NCBI GenBank assembly: GCA_036725345.1
Contig: DAIMEJ010000011.1
Coordinates: 37,125 to 101,124 of the forward strand
Length of the DNA stretch: 64,000 nucleotides
Direction: 5' to 3'
Origin: JAPLJU01 sp036725345
GTDB lineage: Bacteria; Desulfobacterota; Syntrophia; Syntrophales; UBA2192
In this document: one piece after another, positions 18,919 through 28,180 of the stretch
Layout of the letters: the number at the start of each line of letters is the position of its first letter
Numbering within the stretch: position 1 is the stretch's first letter
Program-made: the position numbers and the translations under genes
The notes under the pieces: generated by a model
The model's input: the letters and a program-made list of their open reading frames with translations, nothing else
The model's database searches: none
What the model was told of the DNA's origin: nothing

Positions 18919-18967
18919 ACTTCATGATATCACGCCTTGACAAATCCATGCATTTCTTTGACATATT

Positions 18968-20254
18968 ATGAGAATCCTAATTCTTGCTTTCAGGTTTCCG
19001 CCATATAACGCATCCGGCGCCGTCCGCGTGGGTAAAACTACCAAGTATCTGATTCGATTGGGGCATGATGTCCGCGTGATATGCGCAGGCGATCACCCTC
19101 TTGATCAAACACTTCCGGTCGAAATTCCCAAGGAAAAAATTTTGTACACATCCTGGATAGATGTAAATCATAGGGTGAAGTTTCTTTTGATTGGGAAAAA
19201 GCGTTCCAGTGAAGCACTTGTTCAAGAGAAACTTATTTTCGACAATGCAAAGGGATTTTCTCATAAGAGTGCTTCCCTTTTTAAAGCTTTGACCAACATA
19301 CCGGACAACAGGACAGGATGGATACCTTACGCCCTTAATTCTTCTTCAAGCATTATTAAGGAATGGCATCCTGATATCATATATGCAAGTGCCTTACCCG
19401 TATCCGTGCACTTTATTGCCCACATACTTGCAAAGAAATACCACATTCCGTGGATTGCAGAATTTCGTGATCTATGGGTTGATAACTTCAACTATCCATA
19501 TCCACGTTTCCGAAAAAAATTCGATGGCTGGCTGGAACGAAAAATATTAAGTAATGCTGTTGGATTTGTTACTGTATCAGAGCCTTTAGCTGAAATATTG
19601 CGTAAAAAATATAAGAAACCAGTACTTGTTGTAATGAATGGTGCCGACATAGAAGATTTTGAATCATCACCAGCCATTTCCAACGAGACCATTTTAAAAA
19701 TCATACATACCGGGAATATTTATGGGGGCAAGAGAGATCCTGCACCCCTTTTCAAAGCTTTAAAATTGGCAGAAATCAACCATGACCAAATTCGAGTCGA
19801 GTTTTACGGCAGGGGTAGTGATCCCATTATAAGGATATCCGAAGACCATGGGGTCGATCACATGGTGAAACACAAGGGTACGGTGCCATACAGGGATGCC
19901 TTGAAGTTACAGCAGGAAGCTGATGTACTTTTATTGCTGTCCTGGAATGATCCAGCCGACAAAGGAGCATACACCGGAAAACTTTTCGAATACATTGCCT
20001 CCGGACGTCCGATACTTTTTACTGGTCTAGATGATGATGTCGTAGCAAAAATCATTCAAGAAAGAAATCTTGGATTCGTGTCTAACAACCCTGCAGCGAT
20101 AGCCAGCCAACTCAAAGTGTGGCTACAGCAAAAAAAAGGGGGGGGCATACCCGCAACACCAAAAGACGCACTTCAAGGATTAACTCGGCGGGATCAAACA
20201 GAAAAATTGACAATGTTCCTGGAAACCATTTTGGCGAGCAATAAACAAAATTAA
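18968..20254 (+). CDS. Glycosyltransferase family 4
   Basis: A 428-residue GT-B fold transferase. The N-terminal domain begins MRILILAFRFPPYNASGAVR with a glycine-rich loop. The C-terminal domain has the GT4 pattern around LLSWNDPADKGAYTGKLFEYIASGRP, with the donor-site E-x-IASG form. The middle NGADIEDF is typical of GT4 enzymes. It lies in the AT-rich O-antigen block and ends exactly where the next gene starts (TAA then ATG). It adds one sugar of the repeat unit; donor and linkage are unknown. Confidence 0.85.
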   Translation: MRILILAFRFPPYNASGAVRVGKTTKYLIRLGHDVRVICAGDHPLDQTLPVEIPKEKILYTSWIDVNHRVKFLLIGKKRSSEALVQEKLIFDNAKGFSHKSASLFKALTNIPDNRTGWIPYALNSSSSIIKEWHPDIIYASALPVSVHFIAHILAKKYHIPWIAEFRDLWVDNFNYPYPRFRKKFDGWLERKILSNAVGFVTVSEPLAEILRKKYKKPVLVVMNGADIEDFESSPAISNETILKIIHTGNIYGGKRDPAPLFKALKLAEINHDQIRVEFYGRGSDPIIRISEDHGVDHMVKHKGTVPYRDALKLQQEADVLLLLSWNDPADKGAYTGKLFEYIASGRPILFTGLDDDVVAKIIQERNLGFVSNNPAAIASQLKVWLQQKKGGGIPATPKDALQGLTRRDQTEKLTMFLETILASNKQN

Positions 20255-20776
20255 ATGAAAAGTGGCATTCGTAAAATAATTCGCTCAGTTTGTTATATGG
20301 TATATATTTCTTTCGCCAAGTGGTTACCGGAATCAAGCGCACGTTATATTGGTCGATATGCAAAATTCGTCAGATATATTCTGGCAAAGGGCATCGTTGA
20401 CTCATGCGGGGAAAATGTCAACATAGAAAGGAGAGCACGGTTTCCGGCATCAATAAAAGTCGGAGATTATTCAGGGATAGGCGTGAATGCCTTGATAGGA
20501 ACCAATGTGCAAATCGGCGTTCATGTGAGAATGGGCAGAGATGTCATGATAATTACACAGAATCATAAATTCACTCGCGACACTTTTACAGGATACGACA
20601 GGGAACCGGTTGTCATCCATGACGGCGTATGGATCGGAAACAGGGTCATTATACTACCCGGCGTAACGATTGGTGAAAATGCAATCATAGGTGCCGGGGC
20701 AGTCGTCACAAAAGACATCCCGCCTTATTCCATTTCGGGAGGCATACCAGCGCGCCATATTAAATGGCGCGAGTGA
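20255..20776 (+). CDS. Left-handed beta-helix acyltransferase (LacA/WbbJ type)
   Basis: A 173-residue protein with hexapeptide repeats from about residue 60 on (YSGIGVNALIGTNVQIG, then GVWIGNRVIILPGV and IGAGAVVTKDIPP) and the C-terminal GGIPARHIKW seen in maltose/galactoside-type O-acetyltransferases. It probably O-acetylates a sugar in the polysaccharide. It starts on the base after the stop of the preceding glycosyltransferase gene, indicating coupling. Serine acetyltransferase is unlikely because the N-terminal CysE domain is missing. Confidence 0.85.
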   Translation: MKSGIRKIIRSVCYMVYISFAKWLPESSARYIGRYAKFVRYILAKGIVDSCGENVNIERRARFPASIKVGDYSGIGVNALIGTNVQIGVHVRMGRDVMIITQNHKFTRDTFTGYDREPVVIHDGVWIGNRVIILPGVTIGENAIIGAGAVVTKDIPPYSISGGIPARHIKWRE

Positions 20777-20935
20777 AAATACGGCAAAGAGGCTCGTAAA
20801 ATAACATCCCCCCTGTCTTTCTCCTTCTTCATCTTTCCACACTTTTAAAGTTGTCTTTATAGTAAACGCCGGAATACCGTTTTGTTCAGATTCGGATAAA
20901 AAGTCAAGCTCGTAACGTATTTGCAGCGAAGACGA

Positions 20936-22153
20936 ATGAGGATACTTCAAATATCCAGTCTATATCCGTCGTATGACGGTTCGAGATCCGTCAACTTTGT
21001 ACACAGGCAAATCGTCGAGCTGAAAAAAAAGGGAATTGATATCCAGGTCATTTGCCCGGTCAACAAATTTACCAGAATTTCCGACTTCTTGAAGCTTAAA
21101 AAAATTTGCAGAAAGCCTCTAAGGAAATCGATAGATGACATCAATGTGACATATTTACCCTACTGGAATTTCTCCACCAGGTATACACCAGCTCTGGAAA
21201 TCCTCTCACTCTCTTCAGTTCTTCACAAATGTTTTCTCGCCAAAAATAATCTGCATGCGTATGATCTCATTCACGCACATCAGCTATTCCCTGTGGGTTG
21301 TGCTTGTTCTATGACGGCAAAAAAATTCAATGTGCCTGTTGTAGTATCAGCAAGAGGCGCTGACGTCCATACCTATCCGCGGATGCATGCAAAAATTATG
21401 GATTTCACGCAGAGCGTTATTCGCGAAACCGATAAAATTACAGCGGTAAGCCGGTCGCTTGCCGAACAGATATACGATTTGGCTGCACCTCGCTCGACGA
21501 TTGACGTTGTTTATAACGGCATCGATTTCGCCAAATTCAGGCCCATGGCTAATCAATCCGACCTGAGAGTCAAGCTCGGTCTGCCCGCAACAGGTGTCGG
21601 TTTATGCATGATAAGCAGGCTTATGAAAACAAAAGGAATCTATGAACTGCTGAATGCGTTTAAAGCCGTGGCATCCGCAGATGATACTGTCTGGCTGGCA
21701 GTGGTTGGTGAAGGGCCCTTGCGTTCTATGATGATTGATTGGCTGAATCACCATCAACTGCAAACTCGTGTTATCTTGGCTGGATTCCGTTCGCACGATG
21801 AAATACCGTACTGGATTAACGCATCGGACATATTTGTTTTTCCCAGTTACAACGAGGGTCTCCCAAACGTTATCCTGGAAGCCATGGCATGCGGTCGTCC
21901 GATAATTGCGACAGAGGTAGGGGGAATTCCAGAAGTCGTCACACATGGAACAAATGCTATTCTGATTCCACCCAGGACAGTCGATCCCATAATAAATGCT
22001 ATGCAAAAACTGGTTTTTTCTCCCCAATTGAGACAATCAATGGGGCTGAACGGCCTCCATCACATTAGATCGAACTTTTCCTGGGAGAAAAGCGCTGATT
22101 CACTTATTGGTGTCTATCGGGAAGCGATTTCCGCAAGAAATCCCTATTCATGA
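20936..22153 (+). CDS. Glycosyltransferase family 4
   Basis: A GT-B transferase of 405 residues from the ATG at 20936 (MRILQISSLYPSY); a TTG five codons upstream is less likely. Features are HAHQLFPVGCA, SARGADVHTYP, VYNGIDFAKF and the donor-site motif NEGLPNVILEAMACGRPI (E-x7-E). It overlaps the following glycosyltransferase gene by 4 bp. A 159-bp non-coding gap precedes it, with no recognisable promoter. It contributes one sugar to the O-unit; specificity unknown. Confidence 0.86.
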   Translation: MRILQISSLYPSYDGSRSVNFVHRQIVELKKKGIDIQVICPVNKFTRISDFLKLKKICRKPLRKSIDDINVTYLPYWNFSTRYTPALEILSLSSVLHKCFLAKNNLHAYDLIHAHQLFPVGCACSMTAKKFNVPVVVSARGADVHTYPRMHAKIMDFTQSVIRETDKITAVSRSLAEQIYDLAAPRSTIDVVYNGIDFAKFRPMANQSDLRVKLGLPATGVGLCMISRLMKTKGIYELLNAFKAVASADDTVWLAVVGEGPLRSMMIDWLNHHQLQTRVILAGFRSHDEIPYWINASDIFVFPSYNEGLPNVILEAMACGRPIIATEVGGIPEVVTHGTNAILIPPRTVDPIINAMQKLVFSPQLRQSMGLNGLHHIRSNFSWEKSADSLIGVYREAISARNPYS

Positions 22154-23352
22154 ACTTAGAATTAGCGGGCAAAATACTGTACATTTCTTCGGTGGACATC
22201 AGTTTGAACAACGGTCCAGGTGTCAATGAACGTGAGTTTTGTGCTGCGCTGCATGATTTGCTGTCCGAAAGGGTCCATTTTCTGATTCCTGAACCCCAAT
22301 TAGATAATATAGAACTTCCGCAACATGCATGCACTTTTTGCCATCCTCATATGCGTCACGATCCGAAAATGTTTTTGAGGCATACGGTTTCTCAAATTCG
22401 GCATGCTGAAAAGCTAACCAGAAAAAAATCATTTGATCTCCTGGTCTTCAGACTCGACATTCTACCCTTTGCACCATGGTATATCACCCGCAAATCCGGC
22501 ATTCCTTACGTCAACAGGCATCTTGCGAAAAACTTGATGTCGGTTCTTTCGTCAAAAGGGGGATTGATCGGCAAGTCACTGGAACCGCTCAATAGAATCT
22601 TGATCAAAAAATTAGTCGTGAGCGCGGCCCTAAGTGATACGGTGAGTTATAATCAGGTGGTCTACCTGAAGAACGCGTTGAAGATAGATGAGTCAAAAAT
22701 CATCTGTATCGATAACACTGTCAACACCTCCAGGTTTTTCCCGGTGCCGATTAACGAAGCGAGAAAAAAACTTGGTATTGAAAAATTTGATCCGATTATC
22801 GGATATGTAGGCAATCATCCTTTATTACGCGGTGGCGAACACTTAATTAGGGTTGCTCCCAAACTCATGCAGAAATACCCTTCCCTGGGGGTATTGATAT
22901 TGGGTGATGACGGGGGTCTCGAAAGATTGAAAAAGATAGCAGTTGATCTCAAAGTGGAAACAAACTGCGTACTTCCAGGTCTCGTACCTTACGACCAGGT
23001 ACCATCTTATATCAACAGCATAGACGTAGGCGTTTCGATACTTCAGTCGAAGGAATTCGGAGCGTCTGAGCAAAAAGTGCGGCAATATCTTGCTTGCGGC
23101 AAGCCGGTTGTTGCAACACCGGGCAGCAACGAATTTATTGCTGAAGAGCAGTTGGGTTCATTATTAAACAATGACGAATTCGAATCGATTGCTCACGAAC
23201 TTGACCGGTGGCTCTCCTTAGACACTCATGATCGTGTCAAGTTCAGCGTGCGGGCTCGTGATTACGCCGAAAATCACTTATCTCTCAAGGAAAGTGTCAG
23301 AAACAGGCTTCGTTACTGGTCTGAGAGGTTAGTGGCAGAAGTGAACAAGTAG
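22150..23352 (+). CDS. Glycosyltransferase family 4 (divergent)
   Basis: A 400-residue GT4-like protein that begins LAGKILYISSVDISLNNGPG. It has the usual CIDNTVNTSRFFPV central segment and a C-terminal donor-site region GASEQKVRQYLACGKPVVAT, in which the first Glu of the E-x7-E motif is in a less standard context. It overlaps the preceding gene by 4 bp. It is the last gene lying wholly within the AT-rich block. Probable sugar transfer to the lipid-linked glycan; nothing more specific is visible. Confidence 0.8.
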   Translation: MNLELAGKILYISSVDISLNNGPGVNEREFCAALHDLLSERVHFLIPEPQLDNIELPQHACTFCHPHMRHDPKMFLRHTVSQIRHAEKLTRKKSFDLLVFRLDILPFAPWYITRKSGIPYVNRHLAKNLMSVLSSKGGLIGKSLEPLNRILIKKLVVSAALSDTVSYNQVVYLKNALKIDESKIICIDNTVNTSRFFPVPINEARKKLGIEKFDPIIGYVGNHPLLRGGEHLIRVAPKLMQKYPSLGVLILGDDGGLERLKKIAVDLKVETNCVLPGLVPYDQVPSYINSIDVGVSILQSKEFGASEQKVRQYLACGKPVVATPGSNEFIAEEQLGSLLNNDEFESIAHELDRWLSLDTHDRVKFSVRARDYAENHLSLKESVRNRLRYWSERLVAEVNK

Positions 23353-23371
23353 CCATATTTTCTGTTCAGAA

Positions 23372-24529
23372 TTGATTCATGTTTTGGCTTCATCTATTCC
23401 TAAAATACTATTTTTTATAAGTGAGGACTGGTATTTCTGCTCTCATCGTCTTCCGATTGCCCGGGCGGCGCGGGACGCGGGGTTTGAAGTGGCGGTGGCG
23501 TGCCGCGTCCGTGAGGACGGTGAGGTTATAACCCGGGAAGGGTTCAGGCTTATCCCCATCCCCTTCAGAAGGGGAAATATCAACCCGTTTCAGGACATAG
23601 CCTCATTGGCAACACTGGTCAGGATCTACGGCACGGAATGTCCCGACATCGTCCACCATGTGGCCATGAAACCAGTTGTTTTCGGATCCCTCGCGGCCAG
23701 GATGACCGGGATCCCTTTTCAGGTCAACGCGCTTGCCGGGCTTGGTTATATTTTTTCCTCTACTGACGTCAGGGCAAAGCTACTCAAGCCCTTCATTGTT
23801 ACCGCCTTCCGTGCGCTTTTGAATCACGGATCATGCAAGGTCATCCTGCAAAATCCCAATGACATAGAAACACTGACCGGGACCGGTGTTCTATCCAGGG
23901 ACAAGATTGCCCTGATTCGGGGTTCCGGTGTAAACCTCGATGTTTTTCACCCGACACTGGAACCGCCGGGTAAACCCATTGTCATCCTTGCCTCCCGAAT
24001 GCTTCGGGACAAGGGGGTTGTGGAGTTCGTGGAGACTGCCCGCCTACTTCTCCATGAAGGGTCGTCTGCCCGATTTGCCCTGGTCGGGGACGCGGATCCG
24101 GATAACCCCTCGTCCCTTTCAGTTTCCCAACTCAGAGAATGGCATGACAGCGGTTTCGTGGAGTGGTGGGGTTACAGGAAAGACATGCCGCAGGTTTTCG
24201 CTCAGTCTCACATCGTCTGCCTTCCTTCTTACCGGGAGGGACTGCCAAAGGTTTTGATCGAGGCAGCCGCATGCGGCCGACCGATCGTGGCAACCGATGT
24301 TCCCGGCTGCCGGGAAATCGTCCGGCAGGATGAAAACGGCATTCTCGTGCCGGTCCGAAAGGCAGATGCCCTGGCAAGGGCATTGAAAAAACTCATTGAC
24401 GATCCGGGGCTCCGCCAAAAAATGGGGGAACGAGGAAGGACTATTGCCGAAAAGGAATTTTCGGAGGAAAAGATAGTTTTAGAGACCCTGTCAGTCTATC
24501 GCGAGCTGCTGCAATCACGAAAACCTTAA
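23372..24529 (+). CDS. Glycosyltransferase family 4
   Basis: A 385-residue GT4 transferase with VHHVAMKPVVFGSLAAR, NALAGLGYIF and the donor-site motif REGLPKVLIEAAACGRPIV. These segments resemble enzymes that extend an undecaprenyl-diphospho-sugar primer (PglA/WbpH-like). No ATG lies in frame near the start; TTG at 23372 or 23384 is the likely initiator and no ribosome site is clear. Base composition changes from AT-rich to GC-rich inside the first 30 codons, marking the island edge. Its neighbours are an SDR, a PglC-like initiating transferase and WbpM, so it may add the second sugar. Confidence 0.84.
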   Translation: MIHVLASSIPKILFFISEDWYFCSHRLPIARAARDAGFEVAVACRVREDGEVITREGFRLIPIPFRRGNINPFQDIASLATLVRIYGTECPDIVHHVAMKPVVFGSLAARMTGIPFQVNALAGLGYIFSSTDVRAKLLKPFIVTAFRALLNHGSCKVILQNPNDIETLTGTGVLSRDKIALIRGSGVNLDVFHPTLEPPGKPIVILASRMLRDKGVVEFVETARLLLHEGSSARFALVGDADPDNPSSLSVSQLREWHDSGFVEWWGYRKDMPQVFAQSHIVCLPSYREGLPKVLIEAAACGRPIVATDVPGCREIVRQDENGILVPVRKADALARALKKLIDDPGLRQKMGERGRTIAEKEFSEEKIVLETLSVYRELLQSRKP

Positions 24530-24532
24530 ACT

Positions 24533-25546
24533 ATGGCCAACCCCGATAAGAAACCCCTCGTGCTCGTGACAGGCGCGACGGGCGCTCTCGGCCCCCGGGT
24601 TGTACAGGCCCTCTGCGACGCCGGATATCCCGTCCGGACACTGTCCATCGACCAGCCTGTTCAAGGCCTGTTCGCAGAACATGTTGATGTCCGGCAGGGA
24701 GACATCACGGACCCGCAAACCGTCGCGCACGCGGTACAAGGCTGCAAGGGCATCATCCACATGGCTGCCCTCCTGCATATGTTCAATCCTCCCTCTGACA
24801 TGCGAGAGCGGTATGAGAAAATCAATGTCGGCGGAACGGCCGTCGTCGCTGACGCGGCCTCGAGATCCGATGTTAGGCGCCTTGTTTTTTTCAGCACGAT
24901 TGCCGTCTATGGCCCCTCCGGGGGGGAAGTCCTGACGGAAGACTCCACCCCCAGACCGGATACCTTCTATGCGGAGACGAAACTGGCGGCAGAACGCATC
25001 GTGCTGGAAGCGAAAAATGCCGAGGGGAAATCCATCGGTTGCGTCCTACGGTTCGGGGCTGTCTACGGCGCGAGGGTCAAGGGGAACTACCGGAACCTTT
25101 TAAAAGCGCTGTCGAAGGGTTATTTTGTCCCGATCGGTACGGGGGCTAACCGGCGCACTCTGATCTATGACAAGGACGCGGCACGAGCAGCGGTCTTGGC
25201 CCTGGAACACCCGGCTGCTGTGGGAAATGTTTTCAATGTTTCCGACGGAAGTTGTCACACGTTGTCCGAGATTATCGAGGCGATGTGCCTTGCCCTGGGG
25301 AGGAACTTGCCCCGTCTGTCGATGCCTGTTACACCGCTCCGCCTGGTCGCCGGTACGATCGAAGACGTAATGCACTTTGCCGGGCTTCATTCTCCTATAA
25401 CACGGGCGCTCATCGACAAATACACGGAGGACATGGCCGTTGACTGCCGCCGATTTCGGCGACAGCTCGGTTTCCTTCCCTCCTACGACCTTTTGGCAGG
25501 ATGGAAAGACGCCATCTGTGAGACGGGCGGCACAGTAGAATACTAA
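24533..25546 (+). CDS. NAD-dependent epimerase/dehydratase-type SDR, likely 4-ketoreductase or epimerase
   Basis: A 337-residue extended SDR: nucleotide loop GATGALG (14-20), active-site Tyr146-x3-Lys150 in YAETK, preceding Ser in FFSTIAVYG. It stands between a glycosyltransferase gene and the initiating phosphoglycosyl transferase, with WbpM downstream. In that setting (compare WbpK/WbpV) it may reduce the 4-keto product of WbpM to UDP-FucNAc or UDP-QuiNAc. A UDP-GlcNAc 4-epimerase role is the alternative. Choice of substrate is inference. Confidence 0.8.
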   Translation: MANPDKKPLVLVTGATGALGPRVVQALCDAGYPVRTLSIDQPVQGLFAEHVDVRQGDITDPQTVAHAVQGCKGIIHMAALLHMFNPPSDMRERYEKINVGGTAVVADAASRSDVRRLVFFSTIAVYGPSGGEVLTEDSTPRPDTFYAETKLAAERIVLEAKNAEGKSIGCVLRFGAVYGARVKGNYRNLLKALSKGYFVPIGTGANRRTLIYDKDAARAAVLALEHPAAVGNVFNVSDGSCHTLSEIIEAMCLALGRNLPRLSMPVTPLRLVAGTIEDVMHFAGLHSPITRALIDKYTEDMAVDCRRFRRQLGFLPSYDLLAGWKDAICETGGTVEY

Positions 25547-25553
25547 AAGTAGA

Positions 25554-26114
25554 ATGAAACGCCTGTTTGACATATCGTTGTCCCTGGTGCTCTCCGCCCT
25601 CTTTCTGGTCCCCATGGTGATCATCGCCGTTGCCGTAAAATGCACTTCCATGGGCCCCGTGCTATACTGGTCTGACCGCGTGGGCATCCGCAATACCCTC
25701 TTCAAGATGCCCAAGTTCCGAACGATGCGCAGGGATACGCCCCCCGTAGCGACGCACCTTTTGAACAACCCGGAAAAATATTTGACGCCTCTTGGAGCAT
25801 ATCTTCGCAAATTGAGCCTGGATGAACTTCCTCAGCTGTGGAGCATCCTGAAGGGCGACATGAGTTTTGTCGGCCCGAGACCCGCTCTGTTCAATCAAGC
25901 GGATCTCATCGAGCTTCGGACAAAAAAAGGTATACATCATCTCATTCCCGGTATCACAGGCTGGGCTCAGGTCAACGGGAGAGATGATTTGCCCATCCCG
26001 GTGAAAGTGGAGTATGATGAGTACTATTTGAAAAACAGATCCGCCCTGCTGGATCTGAAAATTCTCTTTTATACGGCGTTGAAAGTTGTAAAAGCAGAGG
26101 GTGTCAGGCATTAA
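25554..26114 (+). CDS. Small monotopic phosphoglycosyl transferase (PglC/WcaJ-C-like)
   Basis: Initiates polysaccharide synthesis by moving a sugar-1-phosphate onto undecaprenyl phosphate at the inner membrane. The 186 residues consist only of the PGT catalytic core: an N-terminal re-entrant hydrophobic helix (residues 5-29), KFRTMR, the catalytic Asp90-Glu91 in LDELPQLW, and FVGPRP plus GITGWAQVNGRD. The long multi-helix N-terminal part of WcaJ/WbaP is absent, which puts it in the minimal PglC class. It starts 7 bp after the SDR gene, and a WbpM-like dehydratase follows, suggesting a 6-deoxy-HexNAc primer. Confidence 0.9.
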   Translation: MKRLFDISLSLVLSALFLVPMVIIAVAVKCTSMGPVLYWSDRVGIRNTLFKMPKFRTMRRDTPPVATHLLNNPEKYLTPLGAYLRKLSLDELPQLWSILKGDMSFVGPRPALFNQADLIELRTKKGIHHLIPGITGWAQVNGRDDLPIPVKVEYDEYYLKNRSALLDLKILFYTALKVVKAEGVRH

Positions 26115-26191
26115 GAACATCAACGGCCCACTTTTGAAGGCGCAGCCGGAAAAAGATTTTTCGTATCAGTCGCCATCTCGGGTGTTTCAAA

Positions 26192-28063
26192 ATGAGGGAG
26201 TTGTTCAAGAATAAAAATTTCTATACCATGGTTATCGTGGACACGGCACTTGTCGCCGCGGCCTACATTCTTGCTTATGCCCTTAGATTTGAGGCGGAAA
26301 TACCCCCCGACCAGCTGCTGAAGCTGAAAAGGACCCTTCCAATCATCATCCCGGTTAAAATCGCCGTATTTTTCGCATTTCATCTCTATCGGGGGATGTG
26401 GCGATACACAAGTCTTGTCGATATCAAAAATGTCATTCTAGCATCATCATTCTCCTCCATTCTTGCCGTTTCGACCCTTTTCTTCTTGCGAATTTTCAAA
26501 GGCTTCTCCCGTTCCGTTTTCATCATCGACTGGGGGCTGACCATTTTTCTGATCGGCGGCGTACGAATCCTCATCAGGATCATCTTGATGAATCATGTTT
26601 CAGACTTCTGGTCTTTTCTAAATTTCAGAAGATCCCTGGCCACCAAAAGAAAAAGCCTTATCATCATCGGAGCCGGCAGTGCCGGCGAAAAAGTGTTACG
26701 AGAAATAAACGACAATCCGAGAGTTCATATCAATCCGGTCGGTTTTCTCGATGATGACAAAGGAAAGCAGGGAATGTCCATCCACAGTGTGCCTGTTCTC
26801 GGGACCGTAGATCAAATGGACAGTGTTCCCGTTGATGTTGATGAGATCCTGATCGCCGTCCCGTCTGCCAAATCGGAGCAGATGCGCCGGATCGTGGATC
26901 TCTGCGAAAAAACGGGCAAGAAATTCAGAACATTGCCCAGCATCGGAGAACTGATCGAGGGGAAGGTTTCCATACAATCCATAAGGGAGGTTTCCATCGA
27001 AGACCTGATCGGTCGGGATGAGATCCACCTGGACCAGCACGTGATTTCGCAGTTTGTGAAAGACCGGCGTATCCTGGTGACGGGGGCCGGCGGCTCTATA
27101 GGATCGGAACTGGTCAGGCAGATTGCCCGTTTCCAGCCGCAGACCATCGGTATCCTCGACGCCAGTGAATTCAACCTCTACCAAATCGAGAGGGAGTGTC
27201 AGAACCGCTTCAGTAGCCTGAACATCCGGTCGTTCCTGACGGACATCCGCGACGGCGAATCCCTGCACAGGATATTCTCCAAACTCCAACCCCACATCGT
27301 CTTTCACGCGGCAGCTTACAAGCATGTCCCGATGCAGGAACTTCACCCCCGCGAAACCCTGATCACCAATGTGGTCGGAACGAAAAACCTTGCCGAAATT
27401 TCTCATGACAGGGGTGTGGACCATTTCGTCCTTGTCTCAACCGACAAGGCCGTGAGACCCGCCAACATCATGGGTGCCACCAAGCGTCTGGCCGAGATGA
27501 TTGTCCAGGGCATGAACGAAAAAAATAGGACGCGGTTTATGGCGGTGCGTTTCGGGAATGTACTCAGGAGCTCCGGTTCGGTCATCCCCCTTTTCCAAGA
27601 ACAAATCGCACAGGGCGGTCCTGTAACGGTCACCCACCCGGACGTCACGCGTTACTTTATGAGCCTCAGTGAGGCGGCGCAGCTGATTCTCCAGGCCGGG
27701 GCCATCGGTAGAGGAGGGGAAATCTTTGTCCTGGAAATGGGCAGGCCGGTCAAGATCCTCGATATCGCCCGGGACCTCATACGCCTCCACGGCCTGGAAC
27801 CTGAAGTGGACATCCCGATTCGATTCATCGGTCTGCGCCCGGGGGAGAAACTCTTCGAAGAACTCATCACGGAGGGCGAGAACATCCAGCCCACGGCCCA
27901 TAAAAAAATAATGGTTCTCCGGGGGGAGACGTTCGACACGGGTTCTGTTTCCAAACTTGTGGAAGAAATCCTTGCAGAAGCCGATTCCTTCGACCCGCTG
28001 TCCATCAAGAAAAAAATCAAAGAGGTTTTGCCTGAATACCTTCCTGAACCTGATTCGCATTAA
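26192..28063 (+). CDS. wbpM: UDP-N-acetylglucosamine 4,6-dehydratase, membrane type (WbpM/CapD family)
   Basis: A 623-residue inner-membrane protein. Four N-terminal helices (about 10-130) are followed by a Rossmann domain (GAGSAGEKVL, about 152) and a C-terminal SDR (VTGAGGSIGSELV, about 295). The SDR active site carries Met427 instead of Tyr four residues before Lys431 (NIMGATK), the known WbpM-type substitution. It converts UDP-GlcNAc to UDP-4-keto-6-deoxy-GlcNAc. With the upstream SDR and the PglC-like transferase it forms a probable primer-sugar module. The 77-bp gap before it has no evident promoter. Confidence 0.9.
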   Translation: MRELFKNKNFYTMVIVDTALVAAAYILAYALRFEAEIPPDQLLKLKRTLPIIIPVKIAVFFAFHLYRGMWRYTSLVDIKNVILASSFSSILAVSTLFFLRIFKGFSRSVFIIDWGLTIFLIGGVRILIRIILMNHVSDFWSFLNFRRSLATKRKSLIIIGAGSAGEKVLREINDNPRVHINPVGFLDDDKGKQGMSIHSVPVLGTVDQMDSVPVDVDEILIAVPSAKSEQMRRIVDLCEKTGKKFRTLPSIGELIEGKVSIQSIREVSIEDLIGRDEIHLDQHVISQFVKDRRILVTGAGGSIGSELVRQIARFQPQTIGILDASEFNLYQIERECQNRFSSLNIRSFLTDIRDGESLHRIFSKLQPHIVFHAAAYKHVPMQELHPRETLITNVVGTKNLAEISHDRGVDHFVLVSTDKAVRPANIMGATKRLAEMIVQGMNEKNRTRFMAVRFGNVLRSSGSVIPLFQEQIAQGGPVTVTHPDVTRYFMSLSEAAQLILQAGAIGRGGEIFVLEMGRPVKILDIARDLIRLHGLEPEVDIPIRFIGLRPGEKLFEELITEGENIQPTAHKKIMVLRGETFDTGSVSKLVEEILAEADSFDPLSIKKKIKEVLPEYLPEPDSH

Positions 28064-28180
28064 TCCAAATACCCTCCCTGCAGATCGTTTGATACCTGCT
28101 CACACTTTTTATGTTTATTTATCCTCCGATCATTTGTTCAAAAACAGATCTGACGAAAAACGCAGCAGGGGCCTCTTGAG

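Larger units (their letters stand above)
11846..23400. other. AT-rich block, probable horizontally acquired O-antigen gene cassette
   Basis: Base composition drops sharply just after the fused sugar-nucleotide gene and stays low, lowest about 12-17 kb, until it recovers within the glycosyltransferase gene that starts near 23372. Codon use in this block favours AAA, ATT and TTT, unlike the C/G-ending codons on both sides. The contents (flippase, transferases, modification enzymes) are the variable part of O-antigen loci. No insertion sequence or integrase is seen at either edge. Exact GC values were not computed. Confidence 0.75.
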
